A stretch of DNA of 64,000 nt from Aquatica leii. Its lineage: Eukaryota; Arthropoda; Insecta; Coleoptera; Lampyridae. A model generated the notes under the pieces. It saw only the letters and a program-made list of their open reading frames with translations. It ran no database searches and was not told the DNA's origin. Of this stretch, positions 52,278-63,259 are shown piece after piece. Made by a program: the position numbers and the translations under genes. The stretch is taken from assembly GCA_035610365.1 (NCBI GenBank), contig CM069432.1:12338001-12402000 (forward strand). The letters run 5' to 3'. Positions within the stretch are counted from its first letter, which is position 1. Every line of letters begins with the position of its first letter.

Positions 52278-52751
52278 TTGACGTTATTCAATTTTCCGAA
52301 ACAATCAGAAGGCATTGAAGACGCTAAACCACTAGCATGTTTTGAAGTATCGCCCAATAACAGACTATTAACTGCTGGATCAGAATTACATCAAGGGGAG
52401 GCGTTTATGTTATTTTGGGACATACGAAATGTACGATTAATGGGAGCTTATTGGCAATCACACTCAGACACCATTACACAAGTTAAGTTTTCTAATAATG
52501 ATGTGAATACGATAATGTCCGGTTCGGTCGATGGCTTAATAAACGTTTTTGATGCGAAATGTACCAATGAGGATGACGCTCTATTAGACTCGTTCAATAC
52601 AGGCTCATCGGTCGAGCAATTACTGTGGTATGAAAGGCAAGGAAAAAATTGGATTAGTTGTATTACACATACTTCTGACATTCAATTGTGGGCGACAGGT
52701 ATTGAACCTTACGTTCATTTTCGTAGATCTGATATAACAAAAGCGATGAAG
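52278..52751 (+). CDS. WDR89: WDR89, exon 3 (central WD40 repeats; one-base discrepancy)
   Basis: After AATAACAG the downstream frame gives EDAKPLACFEVSPNNRLLTA, FMLFWDIRNVRLMGAYWQSH and NTIMSGSVDGLINVFDAKCT, strongly WDR89-like. From the phase-1 end of exon 2 the first codons read V-D-V-I-Q-F-S-E-T and hit a stop. If one A in the run ACAATCAG (about 52306) were extra, the frame would pass smoothly into S-E-G-I-E-D. The five coding exons total 1129 nt, one more than a multiple of three. Either a real frameshift or a sequence error. Confidence 0.85.
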
Positions 52752-52802
52752 GTACTTTTATTCTAACTAGAATATTTAGATTTAGACCAGATAAATTTGC
52801 AG

Positions 52803-52997
52803 AGAAAATCCGAGGCGCATTGTTATATCGTGTCATCTCATTCAAACAAACTAGGCGACGTGTTAGTTTTGACTGGTGCTCACTCTAAGAATAAAGAGTA
52901 TTTATCGTTGATGAATATTTCTACAAAGGAATTAGTATACTTGGGTAATTTGATTGAAAACAAGCAAAGAGTTCGCTGCAGCTTCTACAACCCAAAT
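52803..52997 (+). CDS. WDR89: WDR89, exon 4
   Basis: Follows a 51-bp intron (52752-52802) with a GTACTT donor and TTTGCAG acceptor, in phase 0. Reads KSEAHCYIVSSHSNKLGDVL, LTGAHSKNKEYLSLMNISTK and NKQRVRCSFYNPN. Ends at AAT|GTAAGT. Confidence 0.9.
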
Positions 52998-53046
52998 GTA
53001 AGTATATCATGGGTTAAGTTTGCCACATTTCATTTTTAATTTTCAG

Positions 53047-53115
53047 CACAATTTATTATTGACTGGTGGCGAACTGGGATTATTAAATGTTTGGAATATC
53101 AATCCGAAATCGTAA
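53047..53115 (+). CDS. WDR89: WDR89, exon 5 (C-terminus)
   Basis: After a 49-bp intron ending TTTTCAG, reads HNLLLTGGELGLLNVWNINP then K-S-stop, the final WD40 unit. Stop at 53113-53115. The predicted protein of about 375 residues is close to vertebrate WDR89 (387) but lacks its basic tail. A likely AATAAA signal lies at about 53199. Confidence 0.88.
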   Translation, partial: HNLLLTGGELGLLNVWNINPKS

Positions 53116-53259
53116 TTGTTTTAGTATTTAAGAATTAAATTTGTGATATAATTAAATTTCAACCGAATTTTACATTTGACTTCAAATTAATAATGGTAAT
53201 AAAACATGAGATTTTTTATGGCAATAGAATTATTACCTCAAAAGAGTTGACAAAAAAAA
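53116..53259 (+). other. WDR89 3' flank
   Basis: AT-rich 3' UTR/flank with AATAAA near 53199. It runs into the truncated LTR at about 53260. Confidence 0.5.
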
Positions 53260-53299
53260 ACCCACGAAACTAACTCAATCACGAGGGACAGAAGTCACA
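53260..53299 (+). repeat. Gypsy B first LTR, 3' remnant
   Basis: The last 40 bases of the LTR (ACCCACGAAACTAACTCAAT...AGAAGTCACA), identical in layout to 58307-58346 and 63220-63259. The rest of this LTR is deleted. Confidence 0.75.
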
Positions 53300-53305
53300 G
53301 AAAAC

Positions 53306-53323
53306 TGGCGCCCAACGTGGGAC
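53306..53323 (+). promoter_or_regulatory. Primer-binding site, copy B1 (tRNA-Lys)
   Basis: TGGCGCCCAACGTGGGAC, complementary to the 3' end of tRNA-Lys1,2 except at the next-to-last base. It lies six bases after the LTR end. Copy B2 has the perfect form at 58353-58370. Confidence 0.8.
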
Positions 53324-53479
53324 TCGAATTAAAAAGGCCAACCCCTCATTATCATCCTCCAACCCTGGTTTAATCGAACAAAGTAGTACAGGTGTCATTT
53401 CCCGTTGTTAGAAAATCAGGATTGTTTGCCCCCTCTATAGTCGTTATTTTCCTCTCTTTCTTGGTTGTTGAACATATTC

Positions 53480-54740
53480 CACCCGTCTCAGGACGAGTTA
53501 AAATACGAGTTACTTGTTAGAGGTTTCGAAGACGTAGGTAACGTCGATGACATGCGTGCGACTCTGCGTGGACTCTTCAAAGCCGAATGAGCAGGCAACT
53601 CATTTTCTCTGCCTGAATACAAAATCTCATTCGACGAAGATCAACAGACCATAACTTCAAAAATTGACGAACTTACCGCATTGATTACCAACGTAGGTTT
53701 ACAAACGGCTACATCGTGGTCTAAAAAGTTTGCTGCTAAGCCTCAACACAATATAGATAGATGTCAACGTGCCAAACCTACAACCTCCGAAGAGAAAGCG
53801 ACTCAAAGAACTTTACTAGCATAGATCCTTGGGCTTGATTCTAAATTTTCACAGCGCGTAAAATCATTGAGACGCAGTTCCTTAGCGACAATACCATATC
53901 AGGTTCCATTTGATGCCAGCACAGAACCAGTCGACGAAGAAGAATCCTCCGTAGTAGGCGAAGATTCTACGCCAGAATCGTCGGATTCCAATATAGACGA
54001 TGTTGAGGTTACACCGAGGGCCAGGTTTAGCAGTAGCAACCTTGGAGCCAGCAGTAGTAAATATGTTCCCGTGTACAAATGGGGAGTTAAATTTTCAGGG
54101 GAGCAAAAAGAATCCGCTGGAACGTTTCTTGAGCGTGTAGAGGAGTTAAGAGCAGCGCGTGGAGTGAGTGTTTTGGATTTGTTCCAATCTTCTCTCGATT
54201 TCTTTTCAGATGAAGCATTGATTTGGTACAGGTCGAGCCGAACATCATGTTCCTCTTGGAAAGACCTTTGCTTAGGACGAATTCCAGCCTCCGAACTACA
54301 GTGAAACCTTGTACGACGAAATCCGACATCAAACGCAAGGCAAACACGAATCCATAGGCGTGTACTTTGCCAAGAAAGTCGGCATCCTAATGCGAAACTT
54401 CTTACCTTATTGTCAATCACATTTGGCGTTAAAAGAGATTAGGAACCTCATAGAACTAAAGAAGTGTTGCAAAAGACTGGAATACTCGAAGTCGACAGTA
54501 GAAAGCTTTGTGCCCCCGGCTAACAAAACGCACTGTATCGAGCTTACGTTGAGTCACAGTTAGCATCGACAACACTTACACCTCAAAACAAGACAAGTAG
54601 AGCTTATTGCTTCCGGTGAAGGCGCCGAAGTCATCTTACCAAAGACTGTACCAGGACAAAACCTAACACAGAAACCAAGCAGTCGGAAAACATCTCGGCA
54701 CCGCGACGGCAGGCCGAAACGTTGGGAGAATGTCCGTCCA
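53480..54740 (+). pseudogene. Gypsy B1 gag, broken
   Basis: Pieces SQDELKYELLVRGFEDVGNV, stop, LPEYKISFDEDQQ; then 53867-54304 (acidic linker and WGVKFSGEQKESAGTFLERV, the capsid-like domain, with FSDEALIWYRSSRTSCSSWK); then 54309-54563 (NLIELKKCCKRLEYSKSTVE). A zinc-knuckle stretch should follow at 54600-54740, but it is frame-shifted. The starting MATAKFE segment seen in copy B2 is missing here. Confidence 0.8.
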
Positions 54741-55850
54741 CGAGAAAGAAAATAATTTTAGATTATGTGTTGGACCAAGCCGAGGGAGACGAAAACAGTA
54801 GCGAATGGCGAATCTTGTGATATCATGGGATCCATGTTAATTCCTGTTGTATTATTAGGAAAAAGTGCATTGGTAAAAATGTATGTCGTACCAAATTTAC
54901 CACATCGATTAATACTGGGAATAGACTTTTGATAGCAGTTTTCGGTAGTACCAGACCTACGCAGGAACGTACGGGAATTTTCATTTATCGATCCGGTACC
55001 TAAACTATCTACTCTTATAACAGACTGCACCAACGAGCAGTGTAAACATCTGTCGAACGACATTTTAGCCAAGTGAACGCTGAACTAACTTCTAGTAACC
55101 TTGTCGAACATAAGATCGAGACAGATTCGACCCCGATTAAACAACGGTATTACCCGGTTTCGCCAACGGTTCAACAATATATTAACTCTGAGGTAGACAA
55201 AATGCTACAACAAGGAGTCATAGAAAGGTCACACTCGGCATGGTCTTCGCCCATATTGTTAGTTCGTAAGAAAGAAGGTTCCTATCGCTTTTTGCGTGGA
55301 CTTTCGGAAATTAAATGCGGTGACCAAGCGTGACGCGTACCCTTTACCCTACATTTCTATCATTTTAGATCAACTACGAAACGCAAAGTACATCTCGTCG
55401 TTGGATATAAAAAGCGCCTTCTGGCAAGTACCTGTAGCCGAAGAGTCACGAGATTTTCTCTCCTTCGCAGTATCAGGCAGAAGACTTTTCCGATTTACAC
55501 GGATGCCGTTTGGGTTACATAACGCACCGGCTACCTGGCAAAGACCGCGTGTTGGGACTCGAACTCGAGCCATACGTGTTCGTATATCTGGACGACATTA
55601 TCGTAGCGACTCCCAACTTTGAAAAGCATGTAGAAGTCCTCCAAGAAGTATTCTCACGCCTACGCGAAGCGAACCTGAAATTATCAAAAGAGAAATGTCG
55701 ATTCTGTTTAAAAGAGCCAAAACACCTAGGATATCTGATTACTGAACAGGGTATACAAGTGGACCCAGATAATGTCTAGGCAATCATAGATGTTCCCGAA
55801 CCTAAAAACTTAGCTGAGGTCAGACGTGTTACTGGCATGGCCAGTTGGTA
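54741..55850 (+). pseudogene. Gypsy B1 protease remnant and reverse transcriptase
   Basis: The protease active site (present at about 59895 in copy B2) is deleted here, leaving NGESCDIMGSMLIPVVLLGK. RT: QQGVIERSHSAWSSPILLVR; shared extra T before DFRKLNAVTKRDAYPLPYIS; SSLDIKSAFWQVPVAEESRD; FTRMPFGLHNAPATWQR; VFVYLDDIIVATPNF (YLDD); and SKEKCRFCLKEPKHLGYL. Frame changes at about 55310 and 55540, and a stop at 55779. Confidence 0.85.
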
Positions 55851-56408
55851 TAGGCGTTGGTTGAACTGATAACACAACTGCTTCGGAAGTCTCAGAAGTT
55901 CGTTTGGTCACCCGCTTGCGAAACAGCGTTCGGAGAACTGAAATCGGCATTAATAAAATCACCAATACTATCGTGCTCAAATTTCGAAAAACCCTTTACC
56001 TTGCAGACCGACGCCAGCAGTTACGGCATAGGAGGCGTCTTAACTCAATCAGACGAACAACAGAGAGAAGTCGTTATCTGCTACTTGAGTCGTTCTCTCA
56101 CTAAAGCAGAACGTACATACAGCACCACAGAACAGGAGTGTCTTGTAGTAATTTGGTGTATAGAGAAACTGCGACCGTATCTAGAAGGAGCTGAGTTTAC
56201 CGTGGTTACTGACCATTATCCTTTACTGTGGTTGAATAACTTAAAAGACCTGCAGGACCGTTTAGCTCGATGGTCTCTCAGACCACAACAGTACCAGTTC
56301 AAGATGCTTCACCGTAAGGGCAAAGAACACCTAACGCCCGATGCTTTGTTGCGAAGCGTGCCTGTCATCGATACAGCAACAGCTGTAAACCACTCAGACG
56401 ATCCTTGA
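55851..56408 (+). pseudogene. Gypsy B1 RNase H
   Basis: Open frame with FEKPFTLQTDASSYGIGGVL (first Asp), LSRSLTKAERTYSTTEQECL (Glu), and FTVVTDHYPLLWLNNL (Asp). All three acidic positions remain. The upstream junction (WYRRW then LNxx) has a deletion shared with copy B2. It ends before a stop at 56406-56408 that is also shared. Confidence 0.85.
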
Positions 56409-56417
56409 CTCAGCCAA

Positions 56418-57606
56418 ATGATCGCGAACATCCTTGAGAATCCCAGACGCTATCCATTGTGGCAGATCTCGCAGAATATGCTATTAAAAAAGATTAAGAC
56501 AGATTCACTGGAGGGTGAATGGGTCGAAGTGGTCCCTAAAGGACGCAGGCGGAGCCTTATGAAGGAGCATCATGATAACATTCTCGCTGGACATCTAGGC
56601 GTATCGAAGACGGTAGCACGCTTAGCTCTTAAATATTACTGGCCCAAACTACGGTACGACGTAGCCAAGTATGTGCGAGCGTGCGTTACTTATCAAAAGT
56701 GTAAGCCGGAACAGAGGAAGCCCAGCGGACTCATGCTTAGTCATCCTTGAATCAACAACCTCTGGCAAGCAGTGTCAGCAGACATTGTCGGACCACTACC
56801 TCGTTCACGGAACGGTTATATCAAAATCCTAGTGGTAGCAGACTATTTCACTAAGTTTTGTTTATTCTTCCCTCTGAGAGCAGCCACCAGCACCGCCGTT
56901 TGCAAGGTCATAGAAGAACAGGTACTATTAATTTATGGTGTCCCGTAAACGGTCGTCACAGACAATGGGGTTCAATTCATTAGTGGAAAGTGCGAGACGT
57001 ATCAAATTAAACACAAACGAACACCCTTATATCACCCACAGGCTAACCCCAGTGAGCGAATAAACCGAATTCTAAAAACAATGCTGATGTACATTCAGGA
57101 CAACCATCGTGAATGGGATAGACTCTTGTCTAAAGTAGGAACTGGTATTCGTACGGCGAAGCATGAGACTACTGGATATTCTCCTTACAGAATGTTATTT
57201 GGTCGACACCAGGTATTAAAAGGGACAGATTATGCTCACCTAGCGAATGAGGACATCTTGACGTTTAATCGTGAAGAACACCTCCAACAAACAGACCAAA
57301 TGCAAAAACTTTTTGCAAATGTGCGTAGAAGATTAATCAAAGCTTACCAAAGACATAAGCACTATTACGACCTACGACACAGAGATACCACGTATAATGT
57401 CGGAGATAGAGTGCTACGTCGGAACTTTGCTTTGTCTAAGGCAGACAGAAACTCAGAAACTGGCACCGAGGTTCGTGGCGCCATTCCTCATCAAGAAAAA
57501 GCTATCGCTATGGACATATGAACTCCAGGATGATAGAGGGAATTCATGTGGGGTATGGAACACCAAAGGTCTTAAACAGTTTTATTCCGATGATCAATGT
57601 AAGTAG
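56418..57606 (+). pseudogene. Gypsy B1 integrase
   Basis: Zinc-binding HHCC region (HHDNILAGHLGVSKTVARLA, CVTYQKCKPEQRKPSGLML), core AVSADIVGPLPRSRNGYIKI (first Asp) and VVTDNGVQFISGK (second Asp). The Glu helix ERINRILKTMLMYIQDNHRE remains in this copy only. A stop at 56946-56948 just before TVVTDNG is shared with B2. The chromo-like C-terminal part reaches 57606. Confidence 0.85.
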
Positions 57607-57687
57607 TAGTTACAATTTTCAGTTTGTTTATTTTTCTTGTTTTGTCCGTAATAATTGAGGTAATTTTACCTCTCAAAAGTTAGGGAG

Positions 57688-58346
57688 TAGTTATTTTAAA
57701 CCCAACTAAAAAATTATTCTTTTTATTGAAAAATAAAACCCCTTGAGTTGCGCAACCAATACCTGTCGCTATCAGTGACCCTACAGGTCGCCTATCTACA
57801 GTTATCAGCGATAAGCGAGGCATTGGTGGGAAGACTTTTGCACAAAACGAGCTCACTTTCAATAAGAACAGCCATCCAGCTGGGCAAGTTTAGCTTTTTC
57901 GACCTGTAACGAGTTACTTATTATCAAGAATAAAATTCCTCTTCCGAGTTGGTCTCAGAATCCATAGACTTCGGTCGGATCTACAAGCACCCGGAGATTA
58001 CGACGTGCCAAATCACCTAACCCCCGCCACAAACATCACCAGGGGAGCGTTACAGTCGAACTGCTGAATTTATGCCATTGCTCATCAGGATGAAGATTTA
58101 CACAGTAACCTACAAGTTCCCTTCCCCCAGGCAATTACAACCGCCACGTTGGGCGCCAGTTTTCTGGGACTTCTTTCCCTCGTGATTGAGTTAATTGGCG
58201 ATCTACCGTCGCAGAAAAAAACTCTTGTGGCGCTCTTACAGCATACATCCTTTATACCACGGACTCACCCCTTATCAGCGAGTGTGCTAGCTAGGACGCG
58301 AGGTAGACCCACCAAACTAACTCAATCACGATGGAAAGAAGTCACA
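57688..58346 (+). repeat. Gypsy B middle LTR (shared by both copies)
   Basis: A single LTR of about 660 bp between two internal regions. It lacks the first bases (TGTAACGAGC) seen in the third LTR and ends GTCACA at 58346, followed by GAAAAC and the primer-binding site of copy B2. Confidence 0.85.
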
Positions 58347-58352
58347 GAAAAC

Positions 58353-58370
58353 TGGCGCCCAACGTGGGGC
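58353..58370 (+). promoter_or_regulatory. Primer-binding site, copy B2 (tRNA-Lys)
   Basis: TGGCGCCCAACGTGGGGC, an exact complement of the 18-nt 3' end of tRNA-Lys1,2 as known from other retroelements. Confidence 0.85.
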
Positions 58371-58512
58371 TCGAATTAAAAAGGCCAACCCCTCACTATC
58401 ATCCTCCAACCCCGGTTTAATCGAACAAAGTAGTACAGGTGTCATTTCCCGTTGTTAGAAAATCAGGATTGTTTGTCCCCTCTTCTTGGTTGTTGAACAT
58501 ATTCCACCCGTC

Positions 58513-59605
58513 ATGGCCACCGCGAAATTCGAGATAAACAGATTGTCTCAGGACGAGTTAAAATGTCGATGACATGCGTGCGACTCTGCGTGGACTCTTC
58601 AAAGCCGAACGAGCAGGCAACTCATTTTCTCTGCCTGAATACAAAATCTCATTCGACGAAGATCAACAGGGTGAATTATCAACGTAGGTTTACAAACAGC
58701 TACATCGTGGTCTAAAATGTTTGCTACTAAGCTTCAACACACTATAGATAGATGTCAACGTGCCAAACCTACAACCTTCGAAGAGAAAGCGACGCAAAGA
58801 ACTTTACTAGCACAGATCCTTGGGCTTGATTCTAAATTTTCACAGCGCGTAAAATCATTGAGACGCAGTTCTTTAGCGACAATACCATCTTAGGTCCCAT
58901 TTGATGCCAGCACAGAACCAGTCGAAGAAGAAGAATCCTCCGTAGTAGGCGAAGATTCTACGCCAGAATCGTCGGATTCCGGTAGAGACGATGTTGATGT
59001 TACACCGAGGAGGGCCAGGTTTAGCAGTAGCAACCTTGGAGCCAGCAGTAGTAAATATGTTCCCGTGTACAAATGGGGAGTTAAGTTTTCAGGGCAGCGA
59101 AAAGAATCCGTTGGAGCATTTCTTGAGCGTGTAGAGGAGTTAAGAGTAGCGCGCGGAGTGAGTGTTTCGGATTTGTTCCAATCTTCTCTCGATTTGTTTT
59201 CAGATGAAGCGTTGATTTGGTACAGGTCGAACCGAACATCATGTTCCTCTTGGAAAGACCTTTGCATAGGACGAATTCCAGCCTCTGAACTACAGTGAAA
59301 CCTTGTGCGACGAAATCCGACATCAAACGCAAAGCAAACACGAATCCATAGGCGTGTACTTTGCCGAGATGGAGACACTCGTTAATCGAATGGACACACC
59401 AGTGCCAGAACACATGAAAGTCGGCATCCTAATGCGAAACGTCTTACCTTATTATCAATCACATCTGGCATTAAAAGAGATTAAGAACCTCATAGAACTA
59501 AAGAAGTGTTGCAAACGACTGGAATACTCGAAGTCGACAGTAGAAAGCTTTGTGTCCCCGACTAACAAAACGCACTGTATCGAGCTTACGTTGAGTCACA
59601 GTTAG
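58513..59605 (+). pseudogene. Gypsy B2 gag, broken
   Basis: Starts with ATG at 58513-58515 (MATAKFEINRLSQDELKC), soon followed by a deletion. Main piece 59065-59298 has YKWGVKFSGQRKESVGAFLE and FSDEALIWYRSNRTSCSSWK. Next 59303-59605 retains METLVNRMDTPVPEHMKVGI, which copy B1 lacks. A stop separates it from the nucleocapsid. Confidence 0.8.
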
Positions 59606-60216
59606 CATCGACAACACTTACACCCCAAAACAAGGCAAGTAGAGCTTATTGCTTCCGGTGCAGGTGCCGAGGTCATCTTACCAAAGACTGTACCAGGACA
59701 AAACCTAACACAGAAACCAAGCAGTCGGAAAACCACTAAGCGTCTCGGCACCGCGACGGCAGGCCGAAACGCTGGGAGAATGTCCTTCCACGAGAAAGAA
59801 AATAATTTTAGATTGTGTTGGACCAAGCCATGGGAGACGAAAGACCTTACCTAACCATTGGAGTTTTAGGGAAATCAATCTGCGGACTACTGAATTCCGG
59901 AGCTTCAAATACGTTTTTAGGAATTTCCGGTTACGAGTTCATGCGTAATTTAGGACTAAAAATAATAATAACGGTAGCGAATGGCGAATCTTGTGACATC
60001 ATGGGATCCATGTTAATTCCTGTTGTATTATTAGGAAAAAGTGCATTGGTAAAAATGTATGTCGTACCAAATTTACCACATCGATTAATACTGAGAATAG
60101 ACTTTTGGAAGCAGTTTTCGGTAGTACCAGACCTACGCAGGAACGTACGGGAATTTTCATTTATCGATCCGGTACCTAAACTGTCTACTCTCAGACTGCA
60201 CCAACGAGCAGTGTAA
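59606..60216 (+). pseudogene. Gypsy B2 zinc knuckle and protease
   Basis: YCFRCRCRGHLTKDC (about 59648-59692) is a CCHC knuckle. The protease frame 59815-60216 includes SICGLLNSGASNTFLGISGY. Retropepsins carry D-S-G-A here; this copy reads N-S-G-A, so the catalytic Asp is changed to Asn. LPHRLILRIDFWKQFSVV is the flap/Gly region with Gly to Arg. Likely inactive. Confidence 0.82.
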
Positions 60217-60239
60217 ACATCTGTCGAACGACATTTTAG

Positions 60240-61030
60240 CCAAGTGAACGCTGAACTAACTTCTACTAACCTTGTCGAACATAAGATCGAGACAGATTCG
60301 ACCCCGTTAAACAACGGTATTACCCGGTTTCGCCAACGGTTCAACAATATATTAACTCTGAGGTAGACAAAATGCTACAACAAGGAGTCATAGAAAGGTC
60401 ACACTCGGCATGGTCTTTGCCCATATTGTTAGTTCGTAAGAAAGAAGGTTCCTATCGCTTTTTGCGTGGACTTGCGGAAATTAAATGCGGTGACCAAGCG
60501 TGACGCGTACCCTTTACCCTACATTTCTATCATTTTAGATCAACTACGAATCGCAAAGTACATCTCGTCGTTGGATATAAAAAGCGCCTTCTGGCAAGTA
60601 CCTGTAGCCGAAGAGTCTCGAGATTTTCTCTCTTTACCAGGCAGAGGACTTTTCCGATTTACACGGATGCCGTTTGGGTTACACAATGCACCGGCGACCT
60701 AGCAAAGACTCATAGACCGCGTGTTGGGATCCGAACTCGAGCCATACGTGTTCGTATATCTGGACGACATTATCGTAGCGACTCCCAACTTTGAAAAGCA
60801 TGTAGAAGTCCTCCAAAAAGTATTCTCGCGCCTACGCGAAGCGAACCTGAAATTATCAAAAGAAAAATGTCGATTCTGTTTAAAAGAGCTCAAATACCTA
60901 GGATATCTAATTACTGAACAGGGTACAAGTGGACCCAGATAAGGTCAAGGCAATCATAGATGTTCCCGAACCTAAGAACGTAGCTGAGGTCAGACGTGTT
61001 ATTGGCATGGCCAGTTGGTATAGGCGTTGG
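60240..61030 (+). pseudogene. Gypsy B2 reverse transcriptase
   Basis: Same motifs as B1 (LNAVTKRDAYPLPYISIILD, FTRMPFGLHNAPAT, VFVYLDDIIVATPNF). Stops and shifts occur at about 60310, 60475, 60700 and 60925. The extra T near 60464 is shared with B1. Confidence 0.85.
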
Positions 61031-61350
61031 TTGAACTGATAACACAACTGCTTCGGGAGTCTCAGAAGTTCGTTTAGTCACCCGCTTGCGAAACAGCGTT
61101 CGAAGAACTGAAATCGGCATTAATAAAATCACCAATACTATCGTGCCCAAATTTCGAAAAACCCTTTACCTTGCAGAATAACTTAAAAGACCTGCAGGGC
61201 CGTTTAGCTCGATGGTCTCTCAGACTACAAAAGTACCAGTTCAAGATGCTTCACCGTAAGGGCAAAGAACACCTAACGCCGATGCTTTGTCGCGAAGCGT
61301 GCCTGTCATCGATACAGCAACAGCTGTAAACCACTTAGACGATCCTTGAC
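61031..61350 (+). pseudogene. Gypsy B2 RNase H remnant
   Basis: The start (SRSLRSSFSHPLAKQR-type, frame shifted) jumps from CTTTACCTTGCAGA to AATAACTTAAAAGACC. The active-site segment carried by B1 at about 56004-56226 is deleted. It ends at the same stop as B1. Confidence 0.8.
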
Positions 61351-61358
61351 TCAGCCAA

Positions 61359-62536
61359 ATGATCGCGAACATCCGTGAGAATCCCAGACGCTATCCATTG
61401 TGGCAGATCTCGCAGAATACGCTATTAAAAAAGATTAAGACAGATTCACCGGAGAGTGAATGGGTCGAAGTGGTCCCTAAAGGACGCAGGCGGAGCCTTA
61501 TGAAGGAGAATTATGATAACATTCTCGCTGGACATCTAGGCGTATCGAAGACGGTAGCACGCTTAGCTCTTAAATATTACTGGCCCAAACTACGGTACGA
61601 CGTAGCCAAGTATGTGCGAACGTGCGTTACTTATCAAAAGTGTAAGCCGGAACAGAGGAAACCCAGCGGACTCATGCTTAGTCATCCGTCAATCAACAAC
61701 CCCTGGCAAGTAGTGTCAGCAGACATTGTCGGACCACTACCTCGTTCACGCAACGGTTATATCAATATCCTAGTGGTAGCAGACTATTTCACTAAGTTTT
61801 GTTTATTCTTCCCTCTGAGAGCAGCCACCAGCACCGCCGTTTGCAAGGTCATAGAAGAACAGGTACTATTAATTTATGGTGTCCCGTAAACGGTCGTCAC
61901 AGACAATGGGGTTCAATTCATAAGTGGAAAGTTCAAGGAAATATGCGAGAATTATCAAATTAAACACAAACGAACACCCCTATATCACCCACAGGCTAAC
62001 CCCAGTGATTCTAAAAACAATGCTGATGTACATTCAGGACAACCATCGTGAATGGGATAGACTCTTGTCTAAAGTAGGAACTGGGATTCGTACGGCGAAG
62101 CATGAGATTACTGGATATTCTCTTTACAGAATGTTATTTGGTCGAAACCAGGTATTAAAAGGGACAGTTTATGCTCACCTAGCGAATGAGGACATCTTGA
62201 CGTTTAATCGTGAAGAACACCTCCAACAAACAGACCAAATGCAAAAACTATTTGCAAATGTGCATACAAGATTAATCAAAGCTTACCAAAGACATAAGCA
62301 CTATTACGACACAGAGATACCACGTCGGAGATAGAGTGCTACGTCGGAACTTCGCTTTGTCTAAGGCAGACAAGTACTTCTCGCAGAAACTGGCACCGAG
62401 GTTTGTGGGGCCATTCCTCATCAAGAAAAAGCCATCGCTATGGACATATGAAATCCAGTATGATAGAGGTAATTCATGTGGGGTATGGAACACCAAAGAT
62501 CTTAAACAGTTTTATTCCGATGATCAATCTAAGTAG
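61359..62536 (+). pseudogene. Gypsy B2 integrase
   Basis: HHCC region (NILAGHLGVSKTVARLALKY, CVTYQKCKPEQRKPSGLML), SINNPWQVVSADIVGPLPRS (first Asp), stop at 61887-61889 before TVVTDNGVQFISGKFKEICE (second Asp). The Glu segment is deleted. Open parts continue to 62334 and 62336-62536. Confidence 0.85.
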
Positions 62537-62634
62537 TGGTTACATCTCATGTTTACAATTTTCAGTTTGTTTATTTTTCTTGTTTTGTCCGTAATAATTA
62601 AGGTAATTTTACGTTTCGGAAGTGAGGGAGGAGC

Positions 62635-63259
62635 TGTAACGAGCTATTTTAAACCCAACTAAAAATTTATTCTTTTTATTGAAAAATAAAACCCCTTGAG
62701 TTCCGCAACCAACGTTGCAACCAATACCTGTCGCTCTCAGTGACTCTACAGGTCACCTATCTACAGTTATCAGCGAGAAGCGAGGCATTGGGGGAAGACT
62801 TTTGCACAAAACGAGCTCACTTTCAATAAGAACAGCCATCCAGCTGGGCAAGTTTAGCTTTTTCGACCTGTAATGAGTTACTTATTATCAAGAATTAAAT
62901 TCCTCTTCCGAGTTGGCCTCAGAATCCAAATCATCTAACCCACGAACATCACCAGGGGAGCGTTACAGTCGAGCTGTTGAATTTGTGCCATTGCTCATCA
63001 GGAGGAAGATTTACACAGTAACCTACAGGTTCCCTTCTCCCAGGCAATTACAACCGCCACGTTGGGCGCCAGTTTTCTGTGACTTCTTTCCCTCGTGATT
63101 GAGATAATTAGCGATCTACCGTCGCAGAAAAAAACTCTTGTGGCGCCCTTACAATATACATCCTTTATACCACGGACTCGTCCCTTATCAGCGAGTGTGC
63201 TAGCTAGGACGCGAGGTAGACCCACCAAACTAACTCAATCACGAGGGAAAGACGTCACA
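62635..63259 (+). repeat. Gypsy B third LTR
   Basis: A 625-bp LTR, TGTAACGAGC...GTCACA, with canonical TG/CA ends and preceded by the polypurine tract. AATAAA lies near 62686. Confidence 0.88.

Larger units (their letters stand above)
53306..57687 (+). mobile_element. Gypsy B, first copy, internal region
   Basis: Gag, protease, RT, RNase H and integrase remnants on plus. It is followed by an LTR shared with the second copy. About 90 % or more identical by eye to 58353-62634. Specific lesions: loss of the gag start codon segment, a 48-bp deletion in gag, loss of the protease active site, and deletion of the LTR start. Confidence 0.9.
58353..62634 (+). mobile_element. Gypsy B, second copy, internal region
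   Basis: Same layout as B1. It ends with a polypurine tract (about 62621-62633, AGTGAGGGAGGAG) directly before the third LTR. Own lesions: a deletion in early gag, a deletion of about 220 bp in RNase H at 61176, and loss of the integrase Glu segment at about 62007. Confidence 0.9.
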
